DNA of 64,000 bases from Rhodosporidiobolus odoratus (GCA_034387635.1 JAOANU010000018.1:186001-250000), one strand, 5' to 3'; positions 34,296-44,094 are shown, counted from the stretch's first letter. Translations and numbers: made by a program. Notes: generated by a model from the sequence alone, not told the origin.

Positions 34296-35786
34296 ATGTC
34301 TCTCCCCGTTCCCCTCGGCACCGTCCTCTCCGACCCCGCCGATGCCTGGCAGGGCGAGGACGCACAATCCGCCGTCTCGTCCGTCCGGTCTAACAACTCG
34401 CTCCGGCGACGCGAACAAGCCAACGTCGAATTCCTGGCTGCCGCCGAACGACGCCGTAGGATATTCGAGGAGCAGGAGGCACGGATGAGGCGGGAGATGG
34501 ACGAGGCTATGAGTGCGGCCGATGTGAAGTCGGAGCGGGAACGAGGGAATCCGGCCCCTTTGGGTTCCGCCGTCGAAGAAGAGGCTGAGGTCATGCAGCG
34601 TCGGTTGGACGACCTCAGACACGAGGCTGGTGCTCTTGAGCGCATGATCGCGCATCGCACGGTCGGCGTCGTCGCTCCGCAACCGCACCCGCTCTCGCGA
34701 TCCGTCTCCTCGTCCCCCTCCTCTTCGCTTCCTCTCGCGTCGTTCGGTGTCAAGATCAAGGTCAAGGAGCCAAAACCTTGGACGGGGGAGTTTGACATGG
34801 TCAAGCGAGAAGGGTGGATTAAGACCGTTGCGTTATACTTCGCGGGTCTGGAGCTGGACGTGAACGCGACTCTAGATGAGCATCTCACCCCTTTCCCTTT
34901 CTATACTCTCCGTTCTCTGTTCTCTCCCGATGCTGCTAACGGATCAATCTCGCCTCAGGCTTGGTTTGACGCTCGCAACAGCAGGATTCCCTTTGTCTCG
35001 GTCGAGGATGTCTTCAAGGCTCTCCGTTCCCACTGGGCGGATGATCACGCCGCCGAGCAGGCGCTGTCACGCTATCGTGCGGCACGTCAAGGTTCCTTGC
35101 GTGCTCGCGATTTCGGTGCAGCGCTCGATGCTTTGGCAGACGCATGCTTCGATCGCAAGATCGACGACCTCGACCGCAGGACAACCTTTGTCGGGGGCCT
35201 TCAGCCCTCGGTGCAAGACTTTGTTCGGACGCAGCTTGCGTCGTTGAAGGCTCTGGGCAAGCAGGATGCAACCTTTGACGAGGTCGTCAAGATTGCCGCA
35301 TTGACCGATGGATTGGCGTCGTTCTCGTCTAAGAAGACTTCTTCTCTTTCATCGGGGAATGTGAGCTCTACCTCCAAGAAGAACAGCGCTAACGATCCTT
35401 CTTCCTTGTCTCCTAAGGTCTCCTCTTCCCCTTCTTCTCCCCGCGGCCCCTCGACGTGGACTCAAGACGCCCAGAGTTGGCAGTCATCGCACCCGGTTGC
35501 CTCGAAAGCTGACTGGTTTGATGCGCGTCCGCGTCCTACTACGAAACCAGTGCGATGCTACAACTGTGGCGATCTTGGGACACACTACTCGAGGGCCTGC
35601 ACGGCGTTGAGGAGGGACCCCAAGGGGGTGGTTGTGGCAATGTTGTCTAAGCTGCGTATCTCTTCCTTGTCCGCTTCTCCATCTCCTCCCGTTGCTTCTT
35701 CCTCTGCTCCTACGGCTCCGGCGATCGCTTCGGCGAACCGCTTCGAAACCCTTAGCGAGGACGAGGGAAAAGCGGACGAGGAGTAA
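34296..35786 (+). CDS. gag: Retrotransposon Gag
   Basis: Structural protein of the retrotransposon particle, 496 aa. The first ATG of the open frame is 34296; the frame is also open a little upstream but without ATG. The N-terminal third is charged and helical (RREQANVEFLAAAERRRRIF), then comes a capsid-like retrotransposon Gag region (VKEPKPWTGEF, the usual start of the Ty3 Gag fold, through VQDFVRTQLASLKALG). The zinc knuckle near residue 427 reads CYNCGDLGTHYSRAC, spacing CX2CX5HX4C, one residue longer than the usual CX2CX4HX4C. The stop TAA at 35784-35786 overlaps the pol frame, and a -1 frameshift signal sits just before it. Confidence 0.9.
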   Translation: MSLPVPLGTVLSDPADAWQGEDAQSAVSSVRSNNSLRRREQANVEFLAAAERRRRIFEEQEARMRREMDEAMSAADVKSERERGNPAPLGSAVEEEAEVMQRRLDDLRHEAGALERMIAHRTVGVVAPQPHPLSRSVSSSPSSSLPLASFGVKIKVKEPKPWTGEFDMVKREGWIKTVALYFAGLELDVNATLDEHLTPFPFYTLRSLFSPDAANGSISPQAWFDARNSRIPFVSVEDVFKALRSHWADDHAAEQALSRYRAARQGSLRARDFGAALDALADACFDRKIDDLDRRTTFVGGLQPSVQDFVRTQLASLKALGKQDATFDEVVKIAALTDGLASFSSKKTSSLSSGNVSSTSKKNSANDPSSLSPKVSSSPSSPRGPSTWTQDAQSWQSSHPVASKADWFDARPRPTTKPVRCYNCGDLGTHYSRACTALRRDPKGVVVAMLSKLRISSLSASPSPPVASSSAPTAPAIASANRFETLSEDEGKADEE

Positions 35787-38700
35787 GGCTACCCCCACCT
35801 TGCTCCTCGCCGTCTAGTACCCGGGGCACTTTCCTTCTTCCCACTGATGACTCAGCGGAGCCAGCGGCTCGGGCTTCATGTCCTTGCAGCGAACTTATTG
35901 CTCTTAGCGTTTCTGAGGGATGGGAGCGACCAACCCAGGAGGACTTCCGGTCTTTCCTTTCGTCTCGGCGGAGCCGGACAGATACTCCTCCTCGATCCCA
36001 TTCCCTTTCTTCGCCACCATTGTTTTCTTCTCCCTTACCTACCCTGGCTGCTGTAGTGGAGGACACGTTGACTTCTATTGCTCCTGTAGAGACAGATGCA
36101 ACGCCAAACCTTTCTCCTAGCTTGTCTACGGCTAGTGCAGGAGAAGTGGAAGCCTCTAGCTACGCCTCGACGGAAGCGCAGGCCGAGCCGGTCTCCACCA
36201 AGGTGGCCAGTAAGCCAAGGAAGTCGCGACGGTCTAAACGCTCTTCTAAGTTCTCTTCCTTGCCCCCTAATATAGCATCTCTCCCGCTTACTCTTCCTTC
36301 CTTGTTCGGGTCGAAATCGACAACTCAAGTGAAGGGGGATACCCTCATCGATTCCGGCGCTCAGGCGGACATCCTATTCCCGGAGCTCGTCACTCGTCTG
36401 GGACTTGACGTGCGACGGCTCGTCGCGCCAGTCCATGCTGACCTCGCCGCCAACGGGAACCAAGTCCGCCTGTCCCTCTTCGTCACAACTTCCGTCGCCG
36501 TCGGCAAGATTTGTCATGCCGAGCGCTCGTTCTTCGTCCTACCCCTCCCTTCCGGCATCGACGCTATCCTGGGTGTACCGTGGCTCAAAGATTCAGGTGT
36601 GGCCGTCTCGGCTACGTCTCTCTTCGTCGCGCCGACTGGTCCTTCGGAAGAGATTTACGACTTCGTCCAAGGTCAATTCGTCGAGCAGCCGGACGCCAAC
36701 TTCGAGTCGCTCGGGTACACTCGTCACGACATGACCAACCTGGAGTTAGATTCCTTCGTCCTCTGCGCTATCCAGGCGGGGGTCGAGGCCAACGTCGTCA
36801 AGGAGGTCATCAAACGTATTGAGTTTGAACCCCATAACCCTCTGTTGAATGTTCCCGACGATGATGACCCTACTGACAATCTCTCTGCGGAAGAGGCGCA
36901 AGCGGAGCTGGAGGCTATGCTTAGCGAATTCGACGATGTTTTCGTTGATTCTTTGCCAGGTCCACCTCCCCTTCGTCCCGTCAACCACAAGATCCATCTG
37001 AAGGAGGTCGAAAAGAAGATTCGACCGCATGCGATCCGCATGCCAGACCGGTACAAGGCGCAGTGGACCGCCCATCTCCGCAAGTTCGTCGACTCGGGAT
37101 TCTGGTCGCCGGCTGCCCTGGACTCCGCCTGCACCATGTTCGCCGTGCCGAAGCACGATCGGACGCAGGCCCGCTTCGTCATCAACCTCAAGCCTCGGAA
37201 CGAGAACACCATCAAGATGGCTTCGCCCATTCCGGACATGAAGGAGGTCCGGTACCGGGTAGTGAGCAAGAAGTATCGTTCCAAGCTTGATTTCAAGCAG
37301 GCATACGAGCAGATCAGGCTCACAGCCGAGTCTGTCGGACTATCGGGCTTGGTGACGCCTAATGGGACTTTCGTCTCTCGGGTTATGCAACAGGGCGATA
37401 CGAATGCGCCTGAGACGATGCATCAAGTTTGCTACATGATGTTCTCTAAGGCAGTAGGACGATTCCTCGATGTCTTTTATGATGACGTTCTTGTGTACTC
37501 AGATACTCGACGTGCCCATCTCCGCCATCTCCGTATCATCCTCACCTCCCTTCGCCATTATCGCTTCTATCTCTCTCGCGCCAAGGTCGAGTTCTTCGCC
37601 ACCTCGATGGAGGTACTGGGAGCAGTAGTGGATGATGATGGCGTTCACGTGGTCCCAGACAAGTGGGATGCGGTGAAGCGTTGGCCCACCCCTAAGAACG
37701 CCAAAGACGTTCTTCGGTTCATGGGAACCGTTCAATGGATGTCCGATCATCTTCCGCATCTTAACGAGATTGCGGCGGTATTGACTCGACTGACGGGGAA
37801 GGCTGAGTGGAACTGGACTCCGGCGTGCGACATGGCTTTCGATCTGCTAAAGTCCCTCGTTCCACGTTCCCTTTCCCCCTTGAACATCTCCACACTCGAT
37901 GACGGCACTGAGCGTCTCTTCCTCTTTACAGATGCCTCGGTCTTCGGCTGCGGGGGATGGCTAGGTCAAGGAAGCTCTCGTGATACGGCTCGCCCTCTCC
38001 GATTCTTCTCGGCCAAGTTCAATCCCGCACAGCGCAACTACTCGACCACCGACCAGGAGCTCCTTGCCGTCTTTGTGGGAACGAAGAAGATGCATGAGCA
38101 TCTGGTCGGCTTCTGGTTCACGGTAGTCTGCGACCATGAGCCGCTGAAGACTTGGCTGACGCAGCCGTCGAAGGCAATGCGTCGCCACGTTCGCTTGTGG
38201 GAGGTCCTAGCCCAGTACGATTTCGACTGGGAACTCATCCCTGGTGTCAAGAACGTCCTGGCAGACGCGTTGTCGAGGCTGGCGGAGTTGGACGAGGAGG
38301 AACGCTTGGGTTTACCCGACGCTCCCGAACCAACTCCGTCGTCGGAGGATCCCGAACCTTTCTCTTCCACGCTAACCGAACGCGCTCACGTTGTTTTTGC
38401 ATCTCTTGTTGCCTCCCTCTCCTCCGCTTCCGCTCCCTCCGCCACTGCCCTCACGCTCGCTCCCATCGCCGTTCCTGACCTCACGTCTTCCCTCCCCTTG
38501 TCCTTCCTCTCTTCTCTCCGTTCGTCACTCCAAACCGACGCTCTCACCTCTAAAATCCTCGCTGCACCTGCGTCGCATTCAGGTTTCGCCGTGGAAGATG
38601 GGCTCGTGTTCCGAGCGGACGGCGGTGGATGGAAATTGGTCCTTCCGGCTGGTCGTCACCGTCGGGAGGATGGGAGGGATGCAGGATTAATGGAGACGGT

Positions 38701-40120
38701 GGTCGCGAGGTGCCACGAGTTGGTAGGGCACCTTGGCGCGAGTAAAACGCTGAGTTATACGCGGCGGTTCTTCTGGTGGAAGAGCATGGCGAGCGACGTG
38801 GTGGACTTCTGCCGATCGTGCGAGCCGTGCAACCGCAACAAGGCGCCCACTACCGCGCCGTACGGGTTCCTACATGCCTTCGACCCTCCGCCTCGATGCT
38901 GGTCGCGAATCGGCATGGACTTCGTCGTCGGGCTCCCCCCTTCCCTCTTCCTTTCTTCTCCCGTCGACTCCATCCTGACGGTGACGGACTACCTCTCCAA
39001 GATGGTGGTTCTTATCCCCCTCAAATCCACCGCTACCGCCGCTGAAGTCGCCGACGCTTTCCACATCCACGTCTTCCGCCGCTTCAGCCTCCCTTCCTCC
39101 ATCGTTTCCGACCGCGACCCCAAGTTTACATCCGCCTTCTGGGCGTCTCTCAACCGGAAAATTGGTGTCACGCTCGCCATGTCTACCGCGGCGCACCCTC
39201 AAACTGACGGGCGCGCTGAAGTAACGAACAAAACGGTCGGCCAGGTGTTGCGAGTGTTGTGCGAGGATTCTCCTGACGATTGGGCGTCGAAGTTGGTGGC
39301 CTGCAAGTTCGCCATCAACTCGGCGACGGCGGCGGCCACTGGGCTAGCGCCCTTCGAGGTGGTTTACGGCTTCCTGCCTAACGTGTGGCCGGCGGGGAGT
39401 TGGGATGCAGCAGGGAACTTGGCGGCGGAAGGCTTTGCAGAGCGCACGAGGCTTTATTCCCTCGCAGCCACTGACGCCATTATTGCTTCTCGAGTAGCCA
39501 TGACTCATCAGGAGAACCGCCATCGACGCGACAATACCAATGTCTTCAAGGTTGGTGACAAAGCCTACCTCTCTTCCGCCGGCCTCCGCTTCCCGAAAGG
39601 CCTCGCATCCAAATTTATTCCCCGCTACATCGGTCCTTACACCATCTCCCGCGCCTTCCCCAGCTCTTCGAACTATTCGCTCGACCTTCCCCCTCACCTC
39701 CGCATTCACAACAAGTTCCACGCTTCTAAACTTCGCCCCCACTTCCCGAATGACGACTCTCGCTTTCCTCACCGTTCGTTCGACGCGCCTCCTCCCGTTA
39801 TCGCGGCCTCCGACGCAGCCGAAGCGGAGTATTTGGTGGAAAAGGTGGTGGCGGATAAAGTGGTGCGAGGTCGTCGTCACTTCAAGGTGCGGTATCTGGG
39901 GTACTTGGCGAGTGAGGACCAGTGGCGTCCGGAAGCCGAGCTTAAGGCAACTGCGAAAGAGACCCTGGATGCCTACCTCGCGCTCAAAAAGGTACAAGGG
40001 AAAGGTGCTCCGGCGCGCGCGAGGCTATCAGGGCTTCTCTTTTCTCTGCGGGCGTCCTTCTCAGGGGGGGTGAGTGCTACGTCTGGCTCGACGAGCACGA
40101 CTTACTCCCCAGATCGCTAA
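35756..40120 (+). CDS. pol: Retrotransposon Pol (PR-RT-RNH-IN-chromodomain)
   Basis: Enzymatic polyprotein of the retrotransposon. The frame opens at 35756, overlaps gag by 31 nt in the -1 frame, and has no suitable ATG before conserved domains, so it is most likely made as Gag-Pol by frameshifting. Domains by position: aspartic protease DTLIDSGAQAD near 36345; reverse transcriptase from about 36980 with the active-site block VFYDDVLVYS near 37475; RNase H LFTDASVFGCGGWLGQ near 37920; integrase zinc finger (CHELVGHLG ... CRSCEPCN) near 38710 and core (GMDFVVGLP, VSDRDPKFTS, HPQTDGRAE); chromodomain EYLVEKVVADKVVRG ... HFKVRYLGY near 39825. The catalytic block reads F-Y-D-D where Y-x-D-D is usual. 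The last 46 bases lie within the 3' LTR. Confidence 0.92.
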   Translation, partial: RGRGKSGRGVRLPPPCSSPSSTRGTFLLPTDDSAEPAARASCPCSELIALSVSEGWERPTQEDFRSFLSSRRSRTDTPPRSHSLSSPPLFSSPLPTLAAVVEDTLTSIAPVETDATPNLSPSLSTASAGEVEASSYASTEAQAEPVSTKVASKPRKSRRSKRSSKFSSLPPNIASLPLTLPSLFGSKSTTQVKGDTLIDSGAQADILFPELVTRLGLDVRRLVAPVHADLAANGNQVRLSLFVTTSVAVGKICHAERSFFVLPLPSGIDAILGVPWLKDSGVAVSATSLFVAPTGPSEEIYDFVQGQFVEQPDANFESLGYTRHDMTNLELDSFVLCAIQAGVEANVVKEVIKRIEFEPHNPLLNVPDDDDPTDNLSAEEAQAELEAMLSEFDDVFVDSLPGPPPLRPVNHKIHLKEVEKKIRPHAIRMPDRYKAQWTAHLRKFVDSGFWSPAALDSACTMFAVPKHDRTQARFVINLKPRNENTIKMASPIPDMKEVRYRVVSKKYRSKLDFKQAYEQIRLTAESVGLSGLVTPNGTFVSRVMQQGDTNAPETMHQVCYMMFSKAVGRFLDVFYDDVLVYSDTRRAHLRHLRIILTSLRHYRFYLSRAKVEFFATSMEVLGAVVDDDGVHVVPDKWDAVKRWPTPKNAKDVLRFMGTVQWMSDHLPHLNEIAAVLTRLTGKAEWNWTPACDMAFDLLKSLVPRSLSPLNISTLDDGTERLFLFTDASVFGCGGWLGQGSSRDTARPLRFFSAKFNPAQRNYSTTDQELLAVFVGTKKMHEHLVGFWFTVVCDHEPLKTWLTQPSKAMRRHVRLWEVLAQYDFDWELIPGVKNVLADALSRLAELDEEERLGLPDAPEPTPSSEDPEPFSSTLTERAHVVFASLVASLSSASAPSATALTLAPIAVPDLTSSLPLSFLSSLRSSLQTDALTSKILAAPASHSGFAVEDGLVFRADGGGWKLVLPAGRHRREDGRDAGLMETVVARCHELVGHLGASKTLSYTRRFFWWKSMASDVVDFCRSCEPCNRNKAPTTAPYGFLHAFDPPPRCWSRIGMDFVVGLPPSLFLSSPVDSILTVTDYLSKMVVLIPLKSTATAAEVADAFHIHVFRRFSLPSSIVSDRDPKFTSAFWASLNRKIGVTLAMSTAAHPQTDGRAEVTNKTVGQVLRVLCEDSPDDWASKLVACKFAINSATAAATGLAPFEVVYGFLPNVWPAGSWDAAGNLAAEGFAERTRLYSLAATDAIIASRVAMTHQENRHRRDNTNVFKVGDKAYLSSAGLRFPKGLASKFIPRYIGPYTISRAFPSSSNYSLDLPPHLRIHNKFHASKLRPHFPNDDSRFPHRSFDAPPPVIAASDAAEAEYLVEKVVADKVVRGRRHFKVRYLGYLASEDQWRPEAELKATAKETLDAYLALKKVQGKGAPARARLSGLLFSLRASFSGGVSATSGSTSTTYSPDR
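35765..35809 (+). promoter_or_regulatory. -1 programmed ribosomal frameshift signal
   Basis: In the gag frame the bases read G GGA AAA (35765-35771), which fits the X XXY YYZ slippery heptamer. After a 5-nt spacer, bases 35777-35788 pair with 35798-35809 in a 12-bp stem with one G-U pair and a 9-nt C-rich loop. Slipping back one base moves the ribosome into the pol frame 15 nt before the gag stop. The loop cytosines could pair with the GGGG at 35823-35826 to form a pseudoknot (inference). Confidence 0.8.
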
Positions 40121-40447
40121 GTCGTTATTTCTTATATTCCTTCCTCCAGTCGACTCTTTCCCTCTCTCTCTCTCTCTTTACGCTCACTGCTCCCTTGACG
40201 CTTCCTGCAGACGGACGTCCTCGGACATCGTTCGGTAATGTTGAGTGATCGGAGGGAAGTCGACTTGGACTTGTACTTTTGGTAGAGAAGCTTCACCGCT
40301 ACACCTCCCCGTCCGTCTGTCGAATACTAGGCTCGAATCACTGTTGATTGCTTTCGTAGCGGGAAGCTTGAGCAAGTTCCGACCCCTCTCCTCAACCCTC
40401 TGCTAGACTACCGACATCGCCTCGAGCTTGAAGTCGTGGGTCCTGCA
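40075..40447 (+). repeat. 3' LTR
   Basis: 373 bp, matching the 5' LTR except for about two differences. Its first 46 bp also encode the end of pol. Followed by target duplication TCAAC. Confidence 0.93.
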
Positions 40448-40452
40448 TCAAC

Positions 40453-41144
40453 AGTGTATATGTTTTCAGCGATGTGCATCTTGAATTCGGGAGGAAGGGA
40501 AGAGAGGGAAGCGGACGGGATGTCTCTTGCTCTGACTGGGGGCGCACAGGAGAAGCACAGTGAGCTACCAGCTTATCCCTGATAGCATTGACTAGGTACC
40601 CACTCTGAATGAGGCCCAGCTATGACCCAGCTTATAAGGCATTGCCAGTACCAGATCACATGGCCATGACAGGCTTGCAGCGTACCACAACTGACCATGT
40701 TCTCCTATGAGAGGCCAGAGCGCCAGCAAAATGTGCAGCATGGGCGAGGAAGCTGAACCATGGTAGCGGGTAATGGTCACAAGGAATCGTTCCTCAATGC
40801 ATTGTCAGTAATCTCTTTGTAAGCAGCTGCACAATTATAATTTGGGATCCAGAGGTAGTACAGCTTTGGGACTCATGCAACAGCCAATCCATGTGAAGGA
40901 CTGACGAAACCTGTAACCTGTTTGAGAAGGTCATACTTTGCCTGCTCGCCAATGTTGTTTGCCAAGCTGTGCCGATGCTAGCACGCACAAAGACACAGCT
41001 CTCTCAAATTGATGTGCAGGAGAGCCAGAAGGGCCCGGTCAATGAGTAAAAGCTCAAGGAAAAGACTGGTTTAACCCCGCTTGGCACCCAAAAAGGGAGG
41101 TTTCCCCTCTTCACTACCTGGCTTCTGCACAGTGGCAAAAGAGT
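40453..41144. other. Non-coding region after retrotransposon
   Basis: No gene seen. Composition is lower in GC than the coding blocks and stops are frequent in all frames, resembling the spacer at 6996-7479. Confidence 0.5.
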
Positions 41145-41253
41145 TGACCATGATGGGGCTCGAACCCACGATCTCCTGATTTTACAACGTACAGGCTCGA
41201 GAAGAGCTGCAGACGCATCGTAGTCAGACGCCTTGCCATTGGGCCACACAGCC
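41145..41253 (-). tRNA. tRNA-Arg(ACG), with intron
   Basis: Third copy, 109 nt, same cloverleaf and anticodon ACG. Base 4 of the acceptor stem is changed (GGCTGTG instead of GGCCGTG), giving a G-U pair. Its flanks do not match the inverted-repeat arms, so it is a separate locus and not part of that duplication. Confidence 0.9.
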
Positions 41254-41661
41254 CTGCATGTGAGCAGGTGTCCAAGACTAAAATATCATGCCGTTGACTG
41301 TATTTGGGTTGCTTGGTGAAGGAAAAAGAATATGTCAACAGCCGATTTCGCTCAGCAGCCTTGCCAGCCCAGTGGCTCCCCTTTCTCCATACCTGTCACT
41401 CCCTCTAGAATGTCTGGTCTTGACAAAGTGCAAATTAGCTTCGAGCGCTGTGGGCACCGTGCCGGGTCGCCGAAAAAGCAGCTTTTCTGCGTAGGTGCAG
41501 CGTATTACGGCCTCTATTGCAAGCGCATGCCGTTACTGCAAGCGCACGCCGTGATTATGGCAGACTGAGAACGGATGTGGAGAAGTTTGCGCCACATCAC
41601 GATAAAGAGTGCGTGAAGGAAAGAACAGCTATAACTACCGGCCCCAGGTCCCTCGATCCCC
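41254..41661. other. Intergenic region
   Basis: Between tRNA-Arg and the 3' end of the acyltransferase gene. Only short, unconvincing open frames. A direct repeat of the type gcaagcgcatgccgt/gcaagcgcacgccgt occurs at about 41519-41553. Confidence 0.45.
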
Positions 41662-43273
41662 TCACAACGCATCAATTGCCATCTGCATACTCCTCCACCG
41701 ACTCTCCCTTAGATTCGCAACAAACCATACTCCAAACCCCTTGCGCTTCTGAAACGCAAACACCTGATCAAGGTCAAGCGGTGCGGCCAGCATCTCATGA
41801 AAAGCAAGGAGTGGGAGATCCTTCCCCTCGTTCGCCGGATCAGGCACAGACAGTTCCGCCAAATCCGCCATCATCTGATTTGTCTCTACCCAGCGATGGG
41901 TATGCGTCGGCTCCATCGGTCCGAAGAAGAAGGGGAGGGAGTGGAGCGGTTCGGGCCAATCTCGCTTGGGGATGAGGGGCTGAGTGCCTTGCTTGGTGGC
42001 TTTTTGCGATGCGGCGGTTTGGGCGCGGAGGTAGGCTGGGGTTTTGATCTGAGGGAGGGTGCGACGGTGCAGGAGTGCGAGGGCTGAGAGGGAGGTGGTG
42101 GAAAGGGTGGAGAGTGGGATGGGGGATGAGGGGAAGGCGTAGTCGGAGACACAGTTGTGTGGATAGTTCGAGGTGTTGAGAGAGCTGGCAAGATCGGACG
42201 GAAGGAAGGACCGGAAAAGGTCGCGGGTTTGGAAGACGGCGCTGCAGGCCATCGTTCCCGAGGTCTCGCCGGCATGAGCCGACTGCGGGGGGGAAGCGTG
42301 AGTGAGCGAACAGAGATCCGAAGAGGAGAAATACCGCACCTTGAGAACCCAAGCTGTGAGCACGTCACCCGTGGAGACATACTCCTTACCGCCAGTCTCC
42401 TCCTTCACTTCGGCCTTCACCTTGTTCACCAGCTTGTCCACCGTGTCCTGCGGCAGGAAGAGGTACCTCACGCTGCACTTGTGCCACCACTTCTCGTAGG
42501 CTGCGCTCACGGCGAATCGGACTACCCCACCGAAAGACGCCTCGTAGAAGCCCGGAAGGACAGGCGGTAGCTCCTCCGTTTGCTGCGGTTCTCTGAGCAG
42601 CTTCGCCATGGCAGCTGACAGTATATTCGCCTCGTACGGAGGCGGCATGGCCCAGTCCTGTCCCCTGAATTCGGCGTTGATAGCTTGGACAAGGATGCCA
42701 GTCCCGATGGCGTCGAAAACTCCATGTGGAATGTTCAACCCGATGGCGACGGCATCGTCGAACACGGTGGAATGGCAGGACAAGATGGGATGCGCGGTGG
42801 CAGCGAGTTTTGCGAGCGAGTTTGGCGTGGAAGAGTGACGAAAGTGCGAGAGGGTACTCGCCGGATGGAAAGAAGGGGTTGAGGATGAGGTCAAGACAGG
42901 GAGCGGACCGGCCGCGCCCACCGCTTTGTGGTAAGGTTTCGCGATGCGACTACGCGTCAAGGCGGAGGATTGCTTCGTTGGAGCGTCAAGGTCGACCGCC
43001 CAAGTATTCTCCTGATGTGGAAAAGGAGTCGGGTAAGCGCGAACGAGACTCGAGGACGGGATAGAGTAGACGCACCTTTTCCAGCTTTACCACTCTTCCT
43101 GCCAGCAGTTTCCATTTGCTCACGACCCGACACACTGCCGCTTCGAACCGGTCAAGCAGGGGGTTGGTATAGGAGAGCGAGTTGTCGGAAGTTGCAGGAA
43201 GTGCAAAGACGTAGCCCAACACGAGGCCTAGGTCGGCGAGGCCTGCGTCTTGCTGTGAGAGACGGACTAGCAT
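41662..43273 (-). CDS. BAHD-like acyltransferase (transferase family)
   Basis: Predicted CoA-dependent acyltransferase acting on a small molecule. Exons (complement) 43076-43273, 42340-43011, 41662-42282; 496 aa from the first ATG used. The catalytic HxxxD motif is present as HGVFD in NIPHGVFDAIG, near residue 160. The surrounding fold fits the family (LDRFEAAVCRVVSKWKLLAG at the N-terminus, YVSTGDVLTAWVLK before the last intron, VWFVANLRES near the C-terminus). I do not see a clean DFGWG motif. The N-terminus is uncertain: an open frame continues upstream (PLLHPRYRPTA) to about 43330, so a further 5' exon is likely. The substrate cannot be inferred; fungal relatives include trichothecene-acetyltransferase-like proteins and many uncharacterised enzymes. 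Confidence 0.75.
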
Positions 43274-44094
43274 AGCTGTTGGTCGATAGCGCGGGTGAAG
43301 TAGCGGAACAGGAAAGCCAGCGTCGACGTCGTCGCAAGGGGCCGTTGATCATAGAGCGAGAGCGTCACGGTAGCGCGGCAGACGCATCGTGTACGCGCCT
43401 GAGGAAGTCGAGCAATACAGGTCAGCTACGCCCTGCACCGCTGGGCCCTACGAGCTGCCACCAGACGCGACCGCCACGTCAACCCTCCACGCCCTTGTCG
43501 CATCAGCGGCCAGGCAGGCACTGTACCGCTGCGCCGGACGGAAGCGAGGCCCGAGCTGCGTTCGGAGAGTGCTTGAGCTGCCGGCAACAGGGCTCGTAGA
43601 GATGAGCGTGTCGGTCGGCAAGCGAAGGCAGTCAGCTGTGTGAGATGAGCTTGTCATGATCAAGCAGTTGCAAAGAGGGATTCAGAATAGCGAGGGAAGT
43701 GAACCATTGGCAACCAACAAGTCAGCCGCAATATCACCACGACAAGCGAGCTGAGGGAGGGCTAGGCAGAGCTACGGGGATTCACGTATAGCAGATCAAG
43801 CGCGAAGGTTTGGTACCGAGAAGAAGTCGACGCGTGGCGAGAGTTGTGAGGAGTTCAACAGAGAGACGCGTCGAAACTTTCAACTCCTCTTGCCGTGTCT
43901 CCCTCACTCGTTATTCTGCTGCTCTACCGACTCACCTTACACCCGCTGCAACCCTCCAAGAGTCCCTCTACACAGCAGCTCCCTTCCCACCTCGTTTCCC
44001 CTTCCGATCTTCAACTCTCCCTCGACTCACGCGTCTCCTCAAACCCAAACAATCAGAGTACGCCCTCGTCTCCCTCTTTGCTAGTTGATGCAAC
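43274..44094. promoter_or_regulatory. Divergent region, acyltransferase / Wee1-like kinase
   Basis: 821 bp. It probably holds a missing 5' exon of the acyltransferase (about 43280-43350), both promoters, and a pyrimidine-rich leader before the kinase (43880-44080), common for fungal transcription start regions. No specific site identified. Confidence 0.5.

Larger units (their letters stand above)
33600..40447 (+). mobile_element. Ty3/gypsy chromovirus-type LTR retrotransposon
   Basis: 6848-bp full-length element. The direct LTRs (372 and 373 bp) start TG and end CA and differ at only two places seen by eye (one substitution near the start, one T insertion). A 5-bp target duplication TCAAC flanks it (33595-33599 and 40448-40452). 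Internal order is gag, then protease, reverse transcriptase, RNase H, integrase and chromodomain in one pol frame. That order and the chromodomain define a chromovirus of the Ty3/gypsy group. A purine tract (about 40063-40074) precedes the 3' LTR. The bases after the 5' LTR show no obvious match to a tRNA 3' end, so the primer is unknown; self-priming is possible. Intact frames and near-identical LTRs point to recent insertion. Confidence 0.95.

Noticed and set aside
41284..41568. Plus-strand frames downstream of the third tRNA
   Set aside because: Short, no recognisable composition or family, and end without a plausible partner exon.
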